Source of the DNA: Sphagnum compactum
Taxonomy: Eukaryota; Bryophyta; Sphagnopsida; Sphagnales
Assembly: GCA_965153455.1 (NCBI GenBank)
Contig: OZ234497.1
Span: forward strand, 20,515,872-20,579,871
DNA length: 64,000 nucleotides
Direction of reading: 5' to 3'
Positions 1 to 10,199 of the stretch are shown here, piece by piece. The notes below the pieces were generated by a model, which worked only from the letters and a program-made list of their open reading frames with translations, was not told where the DNA came from and made no database searches. Position 1 is the first letter of the stretch, and each line of letters starts with the position of its first letter. A program made the translations under genes and the position numbers.

Positions 1-364
1 CATTACCTTTAGTCATAGAACAACGAAAATTATAATTGTGCCTTCAAATACCCCCTTCACCAAACAATTTTGTCCAATAGTGTGATTAATGGCCATATAG
101 ATGTACACATATATGTGTGCTATACTATTCTTTAAACCTTCATCAATAACCACCTTCCACTAAATAAAGGAAGGTTGTTGCACGTTTTTTTTTCTGCTTT
201 CTTTGTTTAAGCTTTAGTCCGTGCTTGGCTTTTCAGATGTGCATAGAACAGACTGCAGAATTCTTACTTCTCTTTGGAAAACACACAACTTTCATCATCA
301 TTCTGCAGTGCAAAGTCTTAAATATCTGGAAAAAAACACCTTACTTGCTTAGCTGCATACTCGT

Positions 365-607
365 ACTTTTCTCTGGAAATTCATAAAAGGAGCACATGAC
401 TTTCATGAGTTCTGAAGTGCACAACAAAAAGACTCGTTCTTTTCTGGAGCTCTGGAAATTTATAATAGGACTATATGACTTTCACGAGTGCTGAAGTGCA
501 CAACGAAAAAACTCATTCTTTTCTGGAGCTCTGTAAATTTATGAAAGGACTACATGACTTTCACAAGTGCTGAAGTGCACAGCAAAAAACTCGTTCTTTT
601 CTGGAGC
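365..607. repeat. Tandem repeat, about 79 bp x 3
   Basis: Three successive copies of a unit of about 79 bp. The phrase TCTGGAAAT or TCTGTAAAT recurs at 372, 451 and 530, each followed by a block containing CATGACTTTCA and GAAGTGCACA. The copies differ by scattered substitutions, so the array is not very recent. The reading frame at 554-811 runs through the last copy and is not a gene. Confidence 0.9.
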
Positions 608-620
608 GCTGGGCCAGAAC

Positions 621-735
621 ATGATCTGCCTGCTGCAAATGGCATCCGAGAGACATTTCTTAATGATATCCCTGCTGCGAATACCATGTGTAAGAGACAC
701 TATTTCTCAATGATATGCTTGCTGCAAATGGCATG
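621..735. repeat. Short degenerate tandem repeat, 42-47 bp x 2.5
   Basis: The phrase ATGATNTNCNTGCTGC followed by an AAATGGCAT-like block occurs at 621, 663 and 710. It lies directly after the 79-bp array and may be part of the same unstable region. Confidence 0.7.
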
Positions 736-997
736 TAGTCGTAATCAAAAGAACTCAGAAGATTGGCTTTTGGGCCTGAGAAGAGAGGTAGATTGGCTTG
801 TGGGCATGTAACAAGTTCACTACCCATTGGTACTAGTGATAGCCAAATGTAAGAGTACAAGCACTTCCAAAGCACCATTTTAGATTTGCTCATAAAAAAT
901 GAGCATCAGAGTTTCATCTCTGAAAGACAGTTCAGACCACCTTGTTTCAGATCATCAATGAACATGATCTCAAAATTGTTTGTTAGGTTTATTGGCC

Positions 998-1024
998 TAG
1001 AGAGAGGGAGAGAGGGAGAGAAAG
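998..1024. repeat. GA-rich microsatellite
   Basis: An imperfect run of AGAGAGGG units. It lies downstream of the minus-strand gene that ends at 1232. Confidence 0.8.
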
Positions 1025-1231
1025 AGCTCTATAAAGAAGACAAGCAAAGTTAAGAATCTCTACAACACATCAAATGTTCAAAAAAGTACAAGAAAGGGGC
1101 TATTCACATCCAAAAAAATCACCTTGGTCTGAGATCACAGCATCATAGAACAGTTCTAGACTTTCTCCATTGCCACAATCCCTTCTTATTCAAAATGCTC
1201 CCTGCAGTCTGAAGTCTGAGGTCTAGCATCT

Positions 1232-1970
1232 TCATCCCCTCCCTGCCTTCATAATAGCCTCTGCAGAAAGCTTCTTGTCTTGCAGCTTCAGATTGTTCCA
1301 CAAGTATCTTCCACTGAGCATGTCCACCAAAAGCCAGAAACCTGCTCTCAATCTCATAGACACCTGAAAGAAGAGAATCCCTCCCACACTCTGTTCTGTT
1401 ACTCCCTCCTTCACAAGCAACTGTAATACTCAAACTCCAATGCTTGAAAGCTGCACTGCATTGTTTTCTCTACGACACACTGCCTTCACCAAAATCCTGT
1501 TCGGCTACAAGAAAACCTATAGATAGGTTCATCGCCAAGGCGCAATACAGAGTTCTCCGGCTTAAGAAAATCCCACGAAAATCTCTCATACTTAGAAATC
1601 TAAAACGAACAAGACTCACAATTCTTACAAACTGCCAGCGTCAAACAGAAAAAAATACAAAATGCAACGACTAATGAACACGGAAGTAGGGAAGAAAAAC
1701 AGGAAAAAAAACACAACAAAGACACAAAGTTTCCCGATGACACAAAAACACAAAGCTCTCTACCAATCTACTCACCTTCTTGCAAGCATTCTGGTTTCCT
1801 CCCTCTACAAGACTCCTGTCGTCAGCGCTCCCTACTTGCAGCACCTCATCCGTGGCATCGAAAACGCCACCGCCTCCCGGCTTGGTACTATTACTAGTCA
1901 CAGACGTGAAGGCGAAGTAGCCAGCTAGAAGCGCCGAGAGAAACAACAGAATCACACGCAACGGACACAT
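1232..1970 (-). CDS. Small single-pass membrane protein ('methyltransferase-related' plant family), two exons
   Basis: Exon 1 runs 1970-1776 and exon 2 runs 1363-1232. The donor AAG|GTGAGT and acceptor TTTCAG|GTG join in phase 0, giving 108 residues. The protein opens with MCPLRVILLFLSALLAGYF, one hydrophobic segment at about residues 5-22 that looks like a signal anchor. A Gly/Asp-rich linker follows, and exon 2 carries FWLLVDMLSGRYLWNNLK. An MCPLR start plus a C-terminal 'FW..VDM.SGRYLW' block is, from memory, the mark of a short plant family annotated as 'methyltransferase-related'. No methyltransferase motif is visible, so that name is not evidence of activity and the function is unknown. 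The ATG at 1970 is preferred over upstream in-frame starts because the family begins MCPLR. The DNA upstream (2000-2060) is CT-rich on the plus strand, so the transcript leader would be GA-rich. Confidence 0.82.
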
Positions 1971-1989
1971 AGTAGTAAGGCAAAATGGC

Positions 1990-2065
1990 CTTATATTCTT
2001 CTTCCTCCTCCTTTTCCCCTCGTCTCTCTCTCCCCTCGAGCTTCTCCCTCCCTCTCTCCCTTGAT
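1990..2065 (-). promoter_or_regulatory. Pyrimidine/purine-rich tract upstream of the small membrane protein gene
   Basis: The plus strand is almost pure C/T here, so the minus-strand leader would be a GA-rich tract starting about 20 bp upstream of the ATG. Such tracts are common in plant 5' leaders and core promoters (Y-patch or GAGA type). I see no clear TATA box. The role is inferred. Confidence 0.4.
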
Positions 2066-2785
2066 TGCTATCGTCAACAAAACGCCTCAATTCTGGGCTC
2101 GCTGCTCTTCCTGCTGATTCTGCTGCTCGTTCCTTCTCAGCTCTGCCGCTCTTCACTACATCTTCGTCGCAAATGCAAACAAAAAAAATTGCTGCAAAAA
2201 TTTTGGTCGAAGTTTTATGGAAGACAGAGAAAAAAAAACTCCGCAAATAAATAAAAAAAACATAAGCGCACAACAACTGCGGAGCTCCGAAGGGAAGAAG
2301 AGAGAGAAGTTTTGTCTGCGAAGCACGTTCGTCTCCTTTGACCAGACAGAAGAGAAACGTGTGCGTTTGGTGGGGACCTGAATGTTCTTTTTTGCCAATT
2401 TGGAAGGTTTAGCCAAATTTAGCTACAAGCTAAATATATGAGTAAAATTTCTTTAAACGTCTTTCTCTATTTCTGGCTACCTACTTGAACCACCATGCAT
2501 CGAAATATGGGCATTTCTCTTCAATTTTTGTGGAATTATGGCTATTGAAAATATTTTAAAACACTTCATTTTAGCGCTTTTTATTTCTCTTTTTGGCTAT
2601 CTACACCTATCCTGCAAAAGAAGGGCTGGGTGGGGTTGGCGAGCGGTCTAAAGTCTAAAGGAGGGGGCGGGGGGTGGCAATACCCTATAGGGCAAGCGGC
2701 ACCAAAAAGGATGGATGTTAAGTGGTCAGGAAACTGTTTTTCTGTTGGATTCCAGTTACCAAGCTAACCATGGTGGTTAGCTCAG

Positions 2786-2896
2786 TTGCTGTTTTTTACT
2801 ACCTATCCTACCTACTAACAAACCCACCACAAGTAGGTAGGTAGGTAGTAAAGACAGCCCTTACCTACGTATAAGGTAGAAAGCCATCTAGTTACC
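2786..2896. repeat. TAGG/CCTA short repeats in opposite orientations
   Basis: CCTAC units at 2801-2817 are followed by (TAGG)4 at about 2835-2849 and further TACCTAC units. Short inverted complementarity is present. The same CCTA type recurs near 9120. Confidence 0.7.
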
Positions 2897-3102
2897 TAGT
2901 AATTTTCCTATTTTCTTACCCATCTGTAACCTACATTTTAGACCTACTTCTTACACAAAAGGGGGTTACCAAGGTGAAACCAGATGTTAACTCGGTTGAG
3001 GTTCATCCATAACTGAGTCATAACTGGCATCCAATGGATGGTGTACTGGTGGGTCAATGCTGGTGCAAGTTTACCCACGTTTTTTTGCAACTTGCTGGGA
3101 AG

Positions 3103-3142
3103 AATAATAATAATAGTAATAATAAATTATTATTATTATTAT
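3103..3142. repeat. AAT/ATT trinucleotide microsatellite
   Basis: A run of AATAAT followed by ATTATT forms a small self-complementary AT-rich microsatellite. Confidence 0.8.
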
Positions 3143-3149
3143 TCTGGCC

Positions 3150-4190
3150 TACATTAATTGGGAATGTCAGTCTTGTTTTGCAATTTGCTGGGATTATTCT
3201 TATTATTAATAAGAATTAGGAATTTTTGTTTTCTTTTTTTCTTATTGGATCAATGTTTGGTGATTTTATTTATTTATAAAATCAAATTAAATAAATAGCA
3301 TACAAAAAATAATTGGCAATTATGAGCTCCAATCTGACTTCATTCAATTTCACTTCTTATCAATTTACTCAAGCTTTTTACTTCTGATCCATTGCCTTTT
3401 TTTTATGATATCTAGATACTTACTTTTGCTCTAGACTTGTCCACCTCTAGTGATATTGCATGATGCTTTGTGCTAGAAATGTTAGTTTCAACTAAAAATA
3501 GATACAAGTTTCACAAAATAACCAACACACAAGACATGAATGGCCAAACATGCATGACTAACGCCATTGAGTGCTTGCCATTTACCTACTTTTGAAGAAT
3601 ATTTGATCAAATTATTATCAAGTCCTAAAATGCTTTAGAAGAATTTGCTCATTCAAACAATTTATAATGGAATCCACTACATTAGAATTCAAGCCTATAA
3701 GTACATGCTCATGATACTCTCAAGCAATTCAAAGGTTTTCCCCTTTCCTTGCAATTCATCAAGGGTAAACAATTCAAGAGATTGAAGCCGACAGTTAACA
3801 ATTGATGAGAAAAGATGTGCACATGCATGATGAGTGCAATAGCTCTCAACTTGATTTGTGAATCCTTACTCCTCCAATTTATGAAACCTATTATACATGT
3901 GCACTCCTTAGGAAGCTAAAATTATTCTCCGCAGTAATCAATCGACCTTTTTGAAAATTCAATTATGTTTTTAGCTGCCAAAAAGAATGATGCAAGTATT
4001 TATAAAGAGTTTTTAACTAAGATATGAATTATGATCATGAAGTGAATGTAAGGAAGGAATCATTCAATCCAACTTTGTATGATTTCTAGTAACTATCAAT
4101 TGTGTAGATCATATTTTGAACCTCAAAACCCAAGACATACTCATGATATAGTTGCAAAATGCATGGTCAATCCCTTAGACATATAGGAAC
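3150..4190. other. Intergenic, no gene seen
   Basis: AT-rich DNA downstream (3') of the V-ATPase E gene. No frame carries recognisable protein sequence, and no clear repeat is seen apart from poly-A/T runs. Confidence 0.5.
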
Positions 4191-4197
4191 TTTGGTG

Positions 4198-6316
4198 TCA
4201 TTTAGTTGGCATGGTAGTAGTAGGAGGAAATAACTTCTTTCGAATCTGGATATGCACATGTGACAAGACAGACTTCATATAAGTTTCCCTTGTACAAGTA
4301 GTAATAGATCAATGGGAAAAGGGAAATTATGAGCTTCACATAACTTTGCAAATTTGAATAATATGTCGTAAGAGAATTTGAATAGAATGTTTCAAAATGT
4401 AACACATTTAGATAATTCATACCTCTGGCTGCAAGTGTTTAAATACTATCTCCAAGCGTGCATCCAAAGTGTTGTCTAATACAATGCACCCATCCTTTGA
4501 GGCCATCACCACTCCTCCATAACTAAAATTTGCCACACGTTCATGTTTTCAGTATCAAGAACCCATGGTGAAGGATGATCTAGAAACTACTGAGGTTGAG
4601 CAAACAACCCTTGGAACATCAAATTTTCAAGTGTTTCATACCCTACTTTTGAACAAATTAGAAGATGAAATTTCTTACAATTTGAAATAATTGGTGTGCT
4701 ATATAAATTTTATTGAATCCACAGAGAAAAATATGAGAGAAAAGAAAAAAGAATCACCAAGTAGAGCCATAAAAGCCAGCTTGAGGGGGGCTGGGGAGGA
4801 AGTTCTTCTTGTCCAAATCCATAATAGGAGCCACCCCAAAGACATTGAAAGTAGTAATACTAGTTATAGCTGATTTCATTGCTTCATTTACCATATTCAA
4901 ATCCTCCTTGCGACACCGAATTTGTACCGATGGTTCATTCAACCTAAAAAATCCCTTTGTTTCCAACCCCCAACAACAACAACTACCTTCATTTGTTATC
5001 ATCATTACTTCAAATTTGTTCATATTGGACATGTTTGCTTATTGTAGAAAAAATTTTTATTTGTGTGTTCCATCTAAACATCAATTGTTCACAACCTCCT
5101 TATGGGTTCTTCTTTGTCTCTAGATAAGAACATTTAAAGGTGGCAATCTTCATTAAGTTGACAAGCCCAAGATCGTGGTAAAAATAACCATTGATGTGGT
5201 GCAAAATGAAAAAGACAAGCATGGTCTAGAAGGGTTTTGACTATTGCATGAATGGGTTTCAAAAACATTCCATATCAACACATTTAAACCACTCATTTCC
5301 CATATTGATGTGTGGACATACAAGCACATTAAGCAATTTGTACAAAAATATAGGGTAATTATGGTAGAGATGTTATGGGAAGTTTCATGATGAGTGGAAT
5401 ACTTGGATGATAAGAGCATCCAAAAGCTTGACATAAGCATTGGGTTGCAAGCTGACATTCACAAGTTGTCTTTCAGCTGCATCTTTCATTCCTTGCACAA
5501 GATCATCTTGTGCTTGCAACACTTTCAACCTTGCCACATTCATCAGTTTTGATAACTCTCTGCACAAAATTGATATGCCCTTACCTTCTTGGTTTCTTGT
5601 TAGGGCACATTTTTCAACTTTCTTCAAATCAATATATTGTTTTTGATAAACTTTTGAAGCTAAATTACAAGTTTTTATGACAAACTTAGTTGTGAATATT
5701 AAACTAATTGATGATGCATCCAAGCTTTTTTATTGCCTTGGAAATTTTGATCAATGACATGTATGACAAAGGTAACTCATAGAACAACAAATTTCATGAG
5801 GATAAACTTTGAGTATAACAACTTGATGAGATGTAAAAGGAAAATTTACATGCTCTTTTGAACATCAACAATCTTTTCTTTTTTACCGTATTCTTCTCGA
5901 ATCTTCTTTTTATCTGCCTCCACCAATTCCAACTTTTGTATATTGAATTCCTATCCTTCCATCCCATCATCTTCAAAAAATTTGAATATAGGTTTTTGTT
6001 ATCTCTTTCTCAAGTGATTGTTCCAATTCTTATGCGCATTTCACAAGGTCATTGAAACTTCTTTGAACCAATTGATGTAGGATTGATTGATTTAGTCTTT
6101 TTCACTTCAAATGAGTTAATGTCTAACCCCTGGATTTTTTAATCCATCTCATATCATTGATTTTTTTAAAAAAAACTTTACAAAAAACAAAGGTTTTGGT
6201 GGGGATGTACCAACCTCTTCAGCAGATATAGAAATTTCATTGGCCTTTTCTTCTGCCTCTTGTCTAATGAAATGCACCATTTGTTGCACTTGCTTTTTCA
6301 CCTCCATTTCATCCAT
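4198..6316 (-). CDS. VHA-E: V-type proton ATPase subunit E, six exons
   Basis: Subunit E forms part of the peripheral stalk that links the V1 ATPase head to the membrane V0 ring of the vacuolar proton pump. Exons on the minus strand are 6316-6215, 5950-5850, 5559-5403, 4954-4758, 4522-4423 and 4245-4198. All introns are GT-AG, all phases join, and the product is 234 residues (family about 225-240). Family landmarks appear in order: QQMVHFIRQEAEEKANEIS (exon 1), EFNIQKLELVEADKKKIR (exon 2, coiled coil), ARLKVLQAQDDLVQGMKDAA (exon 3), RLNEPSVQIRCRKEDL (exon 4), GGVVMASKDG plus NTLDARLEIVF (exon 5) and IRKKLF near the end (exon 6). The first five exons end at family-conserved points. The short tail after IRKKLF (PPTTTMPTK) is longer than the usual LFG ending. 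No stop or frameshift was found, so the gene looks functional. Because each exon is short, it does not stand out as an open frame. Confidence 0.93.
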
Positions 6317-7015
6317 TTTTCTCTTTTCCCTTTTAATTCAATCAAAGCTTAGAGCTCCTAAGATCATTTTATCATAAACATACCTTGACAATAATGTATT
6401 TACAACAATGTGAGATGGGTTGAGTTGGTTAACAATCCCAAATTCCCAATTGGCAAATCTTCTTCAATTCCTACTCACTTTGCCAAATAATGTGTTCAAT
6501 CAACAATAACCCCAAAACAAGGAAAAAAACTTTTCCAATGCAACTTCTCATATCTATGGGGATGAAATATACATGTTCTAGATGCAACCTTATATTGGGT
6601 TTCACTATTTGTTCCCAAAGTATATTTAGGCTTTGGATTTTGAACAATAAGACTATTGGACATTTCAAACAACACAAAAATGTGAACTTTAAATTAACAA
6701 CAAAAAGTAAGATTGGTGAGTAGGTACCTTAAACAAATCAAAAATAAGAATTCAAAATTGATATTTATTTTTGGGGTTAACAAGACCACATTTCACATGA
6801 AGGGCAATTAAAAGTTTACAAGGAACAAGATGTTTGTGGATAAACTATAAGGGAAGCAACCATTAATTAACCACCTTAACATTTCAAGACCCCATCAACC
6901 AAATTTTTCATGTCTTTCATACATATTCATAAATTGTTCCAGACCTATTATATAACATGCAATAACACCTCAATTTGTTGGTACCAAAGCCAAAAGCAAC
7001 AAAAAGGCCTTTGAA
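6317..7015. other. Upstream region of the V-ATPase E gene, nothing else seen
   Basis: This stretch should hold the promoter and 5' leader of the minus-strand V-ATPase E gene. I see no confident TATA box. No other coding sequence is recognisable. Confidence 0.45.
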
Positions 7016-7165
7016 ATGATTTTATATTAACAACTCATAACATGTGAACAAAAAGCTAATGAGTTGTGAGGAAGGGCTTTCACCTAGCACCCTCATGGGT
7101 TTGAACCTAAAACCTATTTTGAGGTCCTAGGGTCTCAGATAAGGGCTATACTGTTGAGCCATCAC
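7015..7165 (-). mobile_element. tRNA-derived SINE-like element
   Basis: On the minus strand an A-box-like TGGCTCAACAG (7161-7151) is followed about 55 nt downstream by a B-box-like GGTTCAAACCC (7107-7097). This is the spacing of an internal RNA polymerase III promoter. Against the consensus boxes (TRGCNNAGYGG and GGTTCGANNCC) the differences are G-to-A changes, as expected from decay of an old copy. The body downstream ends in a T-rich stretch. No tRNA cloverleaf is complete, so this is not a tRNA gene. Element ends and target-site duplications were not determined. Confidence 0.6.
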
Positions 7166-7169
7166 CCTT

Positions 7170-8335
7170 GAGGTGTTGGCTTTAAGAGATTGGAATTAGG
7201 TTCTAAAGTTGTCTGTAAGGGTAACAATAAGGGATGTGATGAAAGGCTTTGGAAGTTTCGAATTAGTCTTCATGGCAATTCTAGCATAATGTGGTTGGGA
7301 GTCAATGTTTTGAGGCTTAAGAGTCTTTTGGGGATTGTATCTAGGAAAGAATTTATGCTTGGGCGAGACCTCTAAAGTGACGATTGTTACCAATGTTTAT
7401 TTATTGTGAAATGATGTGTTGATGGGTATTGGTGGTGTATTTCACTTTGTCAACCTCCCAAGTTTATAAGTTTTAGGATTTTGTAATCTACTAATGTGGG
7501 GAGATTCATTGATGGAAGCATTTTAAGTTGTGTCAATCAGGTTAGAACCGTGTACATTGTTTGCATAGAATTGTACCTAGTAATTTCTGTTGTTTTTTTT
7601 TTGCCAAAGATGGGGTTTGGGTTACCACATTAGCATTTGCCATCGAAGTACTTGTGGAGCTCATGAGAGTGAAATTAGAGTGATTTGATCCTTGAAGGCT
7701 TGTAGGTCCATCACAATTAAAAATGTTTAGATAACTTACCTTAGGCAAAACATTCCATTGCTTTGTAACATATGACAGTTTTGTTGCATGATTATTAAGT
7801 TGTGGTGTGTTGTGCATTCTTGCTTTTTTGTTACACCATAACCAAACACTTATTCCAAGCTCTACGACACAAATGATAGACACATCTTATAAATGAGAAA
7901 TTTAATTTATCGGTTGAAGATTGATGCCATGTTGCCTAGTGTTGCAACCTTATAGAGCCCACCATCATGAGAAGGCTAAATATGGGACAAACATATCATC
8001 TTTAGATATTATCAAAGACGATAACTCTCTTTTCTTTCAATTAATTTTCTTATGGAATACATGTTGCTTGGAGCTGAATTAACAGATGGGTCATTTCAGT
8101 TTTGTCAACCAAAATTTCAAGGGAATGTTGAAGAAGTTGAAGGCCATGAAAAGTTTCAAAACCCAACAAACAACAAAACATCTTCATGTAACAACAAAAG
8201 CTTAGAACACCAGTTACTAGTAGCAGTTGGCCTCATTGAGAATAAGTTCCTTACACCCAAGAATCAACATACTTCTATACTTTTGAGGGTGCATTCTATA
8301 TGTCTTTGCAGCACATGATTTTTTGATGTTTATGT
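7170..8335. other. Intergenic, no gene seen
   Basis: Scattered short frames on both strands show no recognisable family. The frame at 8052-8318 is low-complexity and Asn-rich. Confidence 0.4.
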
Positions 8336-8337
8336 TA

Positions 8338-8460
8338 ACAAGAGATGATGAGTATGGTATACCTGATATCAACAGAGAGATGATGAGTATGGTAGACCTG
8401 ATACTATGGTAGAGATATGGTGCGCCTGATATCAACAGTGGTATCAACACTAGTAGCAAA
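8338..8460. repeat. Degenerate short tandem repeat (GATGAGTATGGTA...CTGATATCAAC)
   Basis: Phrases such as GATGAGTATGGTA and CTGATATCAACAG recur several times with small changes and variable spacing. Confidence 0.65.
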
Positions 8461-8464
8461 GACC

Positions 8465-9115
8465 CTACTAGATTGGTATGACCTAAGGCAATTCCAGCTA
8501 TGTACAAGTACCATCACTTTTGGGACTTGAGGTAAAGTCCCATTTGGTAATATGCCCTCCAAATACACTAGAAATTTTCTCTGTTGTTGCTTTACATTTT
8601 AAGAAATACCCAATACCAGGATAAGGCTGGTATGTTGGATTGTTCATACCAGACCAACATTGGTATATTCAGCCTAGCCTAGGGTGCTTATGCTTTAGAA
8701 TTGTTCAGATCTCATGTGAGACATATATATATATAATATACCTTTTTAGTGTATTCAACCTAGCTAGCTAGGTTGCAGCTTCTTCACAAGTCGAAGATCA
8801 GGACCGTCCAATCCATTTGCTATAGATTTCAATCTAGAGTCCATTGATTGAATTCCACTCATCTCTTCCTTAAAATGACTGAATGTTGCTCAAAATCCTA
8901 GCCCACTCTTTATCTAAGGTAGTGTGTATGTACTTCTGACTGGCCAGAGTGACCCAGCACCCACCAGAGCACCAGTTGGGAAGAACCCCTTATGGGTTTT
9001 GGATGAGCATTGGTTTGATTCTGGTTGGATTTTTTAAAAGAAAAACTCAGGTAAAAAAACAATCTCATTTTATTTTAATTTTTTCTCTCAGCACCCCCCT
9101 TTTTTTCAGCCCTTA
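8465..9115. other. Intergenic, no gene seen
   Basis: Contains small inverted motifs (for example GGTAAAG with CTTTACC-like counterparts) and a short TA run near 8727. No coding sequence was recognised. Confidence 0.4.
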
Positions 9116-9117
9116 TA

Positions 9118-9255
9118 GACTTACCTACCTACCTACCTATACTGATCTACCCATTAATATACTATCTAACCTACCTTCTAACCTAACTTATGTATTTACT
9201 AACCTACCTACTCATGAACCTAATTAACCTAACCTAACTACCCTAACCCTAACCC
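9118..9255. repeat. CCTA-type simple repeat with a short telomere-like end
   Basis: Irregular CCTACCTA and AACCTAACC units end in CCCTAACCCTAACCC near 9240-9254. The last part matches the plant telomere-like CCCTAA hexamer only two or three times, so it is a simple repeat and not a chromosome end. Confidence 0.75.
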
Positions 9256-9439
9256 ACTAAACTAATTTGTATCAGAAAAATCTATTGCCACAGCCTTCCT
9301 CTTTGTCTCCATTGAGAAACCCAAGCTTATCTTCCATGTCTCTCTGCCTCCCCTCCGCCCCCTTAAGTTTTGTGTTTTGTTTATAATTATTATTAACAAG
9401 CTTGATGATGATGAGTTGCAATAGCAACATTTTCATTTT

Positions 9440-10175
9440 TTTCCCTTCTTAATCAAGCATTGGTGTTTTTTTTGTGTTTTCTTGTTGCACAAGATTAGGA
9501 GGTGTCTTTTTTTGAGTTTTTTTTGAGTTCTCTTACTACAACATGATTAGGTGTAGGAAAACAAAAGGTTTTATTTTTCATTTTTATTGTGTGTTTTCTT
9601 GTTGCAATGGGAGGAGGAGGTGCTACATTTTTTTGGGTTTTTTAATGTTTTTTCCTTGTAGCATCAAAAGTAAGAGGTGTTTTTATTGGGTTTTTTTTCT
9701 GTTTTCTTGCTTCACAAGATTAGGAGGTTTAGAAAAAAAATTGCTTTTATTTTTTATCCCTTTTTTTTGTGTGTTTTCTTGTTGCTATGGGAGGAGGCAT
9801 TGGAATTTTTTTTGGGTTTTTTTAAGCCTTTCTTTGCAACAATAAGAATAGGAGGTGTGATGTTTGTTTTTGGTCTTTTTTGAATGCGTTTTCTCGCTAC
9901 AACAAGAGTAGGAGGCACTTTTTTTTTCCCCTCTTAATTTGTGAGTTTTCCTACTACAGTAGAAGTTGGAGGCACGAGAAATTATTTTGGTCTTTTTTTG
10001 TGTGTATTTTTTGCTACAGCACGATAAGAGGTGCACCAAAATTTTTAGGTGTTTTTAAACTCTTTTTCATCAGAACAACAAGAATAAGAGGTGCAACAAA
10101 AAATGTTGGCCTTTCAATTTTTTGCTTGGAGTACTCCAATAGGAAGTGAATTTTTTTCTCTTTTTTTTTCATTGT
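9440..10175. repeat. T-rich degenerate minisatellite, roughly 60-80 bp units
   Basis: The pattern 'GTTTTCTTGTTGCAACA..AT.AGGAGGTG' followed by a poly-T/GGG spacer recurs about nine times (for example near 9475, 9530, 9590, 9650, 9705, 9770, 9835, 9890 and 10015). The long Phe-rich frames in this stretch (such as 9543-9845) come from the T-rich unit and are not genes. Confidence 0.85.
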
Positions 10176-10199
10176 TGCAAAAAGTTTGATTAGTTTTCT

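Noticed and set aside
1671-2276. 201-residue minus-strand frame taken as one gene
   Set aside because: Only residues from the internal MCPLR Met onward fit a known family, and only up to the splice donor at 1776. The rest is leader and intron.
7097-7161. tRNA gene
   Set aside because: The A and B boxes are present but no acceptor stem or cloverleaf closes, and both boxes carry decay changes. SINE-like is the better call.
9225-9258. Telomere or chromosome end
   Set aside because: Only two or three CCCTAA-like units inside an irregular CCTA repeat, with unique sequence on both sides.
9543-10149. Phe/Cys-rich frames that resemble membrane proteins
   Set aside because: They follow the T-rich minisatellite unit; all show the same repeating peptide.
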